Below are positions 50,942 through 51,307 of a stretch of 51,307 nucleotides of DNA, piece after piece. The stretch lies in assembly GCF_016862315.1 (NCBI RefSeq), contig NZ_BOMS01000002.1, positions 1 to 51,307 on the forward strand, in the 5' to 3' direction. How positions within the stretch are numbered: the first letter of the stretch is position 1; every line of letters starts with the position of its first letter. The notes below the pieces were generated by a model. It had not been told where the DNA came from and did no database searches. It saw only the letters and a list, made by a program, of their open reading frames with translations. The stretch is from Actinoplanes palleronii. GTDB lineage: Bacteria > Actinomycetota > Actinomycetes > Mycobacteriales > Micromonosporaceae. A program made the position numbers and the translations under genes.

Positions 50942-51307
50942 CCACGCCGCGGCCCGCAGCCGCGTCATCCGCCGCCGCGTCATCCGCGTCATTTGCGCCA
51001 CGTCATCCAGCGCCGCGTCATCCGCGTCATCCAGCGCCGCGTCATCCGCGTCGTTTGCCGCCGCGTCATCCGCGTCGTCGGCCGCCGCGTTTCTGTCGCC
51101 GCGCCGTCTGTTGCCGCGCGTCGTCTGTTGCCGGCTCCGGGCCGCGGCGCGTCTCGCGGTTTCTGGCTGGTGCTCAGGGGTGCCTACCGGGCCGGGAGGC
51201 ACCCCTGAGCACCAGCCGGGACCAGGACCCGCCCGGCGATCCGGGCCGACAGCGAAGGTCGCGCGGTGCGTGGCTCGGGTCAGAGGCGAAGGGCGCGCAG
51301 TGCGTCG
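50942..51307. other. Gene-free gap: tandem repeats and a palindrome
   Basis: No gene is supported in these 366 bp. From about 50967 to 51100 the sequence is a degenerate tandem array of CGCGTCATCC-like units (a 24-bp higher unit GCCGCGTCATCCGCGTCATC plus a variable end). A palindrome copy follows at 51165-51217. Confidence 0.7.
51165..51217. repeat. Palindromic repeat family, near-perfect copy
   Basis: Perfect 21-bp arms (GGCTGGTGCTCAGGGGTGCC at 51165-51184, complement ending at 51217) around an 11-nt centre. The upstream flank (CCGGGCCGCGGCGCGTCTCGC region) resembles that of the copies at 2470 and 37929. Confidence 0.9.

Noticed and set aside
50967..51100. Possible CRISPR array
   Set aside because: Units are short, contiguous and degenerate with no unique spacers.

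Overview
The window is about 70% G+C with GTG and ATG starts. It carries typical actinobacterial families: DUF397, BTAD/SARP, GAF-ANTAR, DUF6082, a mycothiol-type maleylpyruvate isomerase fold and a C-terminal Pro/Gly/Trp domain. It looks like chromosome of a Micromonosporaceae-type actinomycete, possibly Actinoplanes; the genus is inference. I saw no rRNA, tRNA, CRISPR array or insertion sequence.

Left part (1-9.5 kb). A YtfQ-like sugar-binding lipoprotein is divergent from a LacI-type regulator, and araD lies 4 kb away. All three share one operator motif (TGTTAACGSTAAC-like), so they look like one pentose regulon. Between them lie a nested inverted-repeat block, two small hypothetical genes, and a scar where a glycoside hydrolase and a TetR gene, both without N-termini, meet 5' end to 5' end. 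A membrane protein and PstS follow, behind a candidate PHO box, and then a metallo-beta-lactamase-fold hydrolase.

Centre (9.5-21 kb). The main accessory block is a 2388-residue DUF4011/SF1 helicase/Vsr-like nuclease/DUF3320 protein, preceded on the same strand by a HIRAN-domain protein. Both carry long repetitive low-complexity tracts. This pair is the best candidate for a DNA-processing or anti-phage system. A SARP regulator lies upstream.

21-33 kb. An enone-type oxidoreductase is divergent from its probable TetR repressor over twin palindromic operators. Next come an F420/NADP-type oxidoreductase, a MOSC protein, a MASE1/PAS histidine kinase, an MCP-PilZ protein, a Drr-type ABC exporter operon with a TetR gene at its end, and a GAF-ANTAR regulator. 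Two genes look like pseudoenzymes: a dienelactone-hydrolase fold lacking its nucleophile and histidine, and a PTS enzyme I-like protein lacking its phospho-histidine.

33-51 kb. Three secreted hydrolases are followed by a locally less G+C-rich stretch with DUF6082 and an orphan DUF397 gene. Proline catabolism follows (LysR divergent from bifunctional putA), then a HAD phosphatase, an RraA-like protein, DUF2804, an aromatic-type aldehyde dehydrogenase, an aldo/keto reductase, YggT and a SnoaL-like protein.

Two patterns run through the window. One is a family of long, nearly perfect palindromes (GGCTGGTGCTCAGGGGTGCC arms) in intergenic gaps. The other is a set of about eleven genes whose start codon lies 6-7 nt after a TAnnnT hexamer without a ribosome binding site, which suggests leaderless transcripts.
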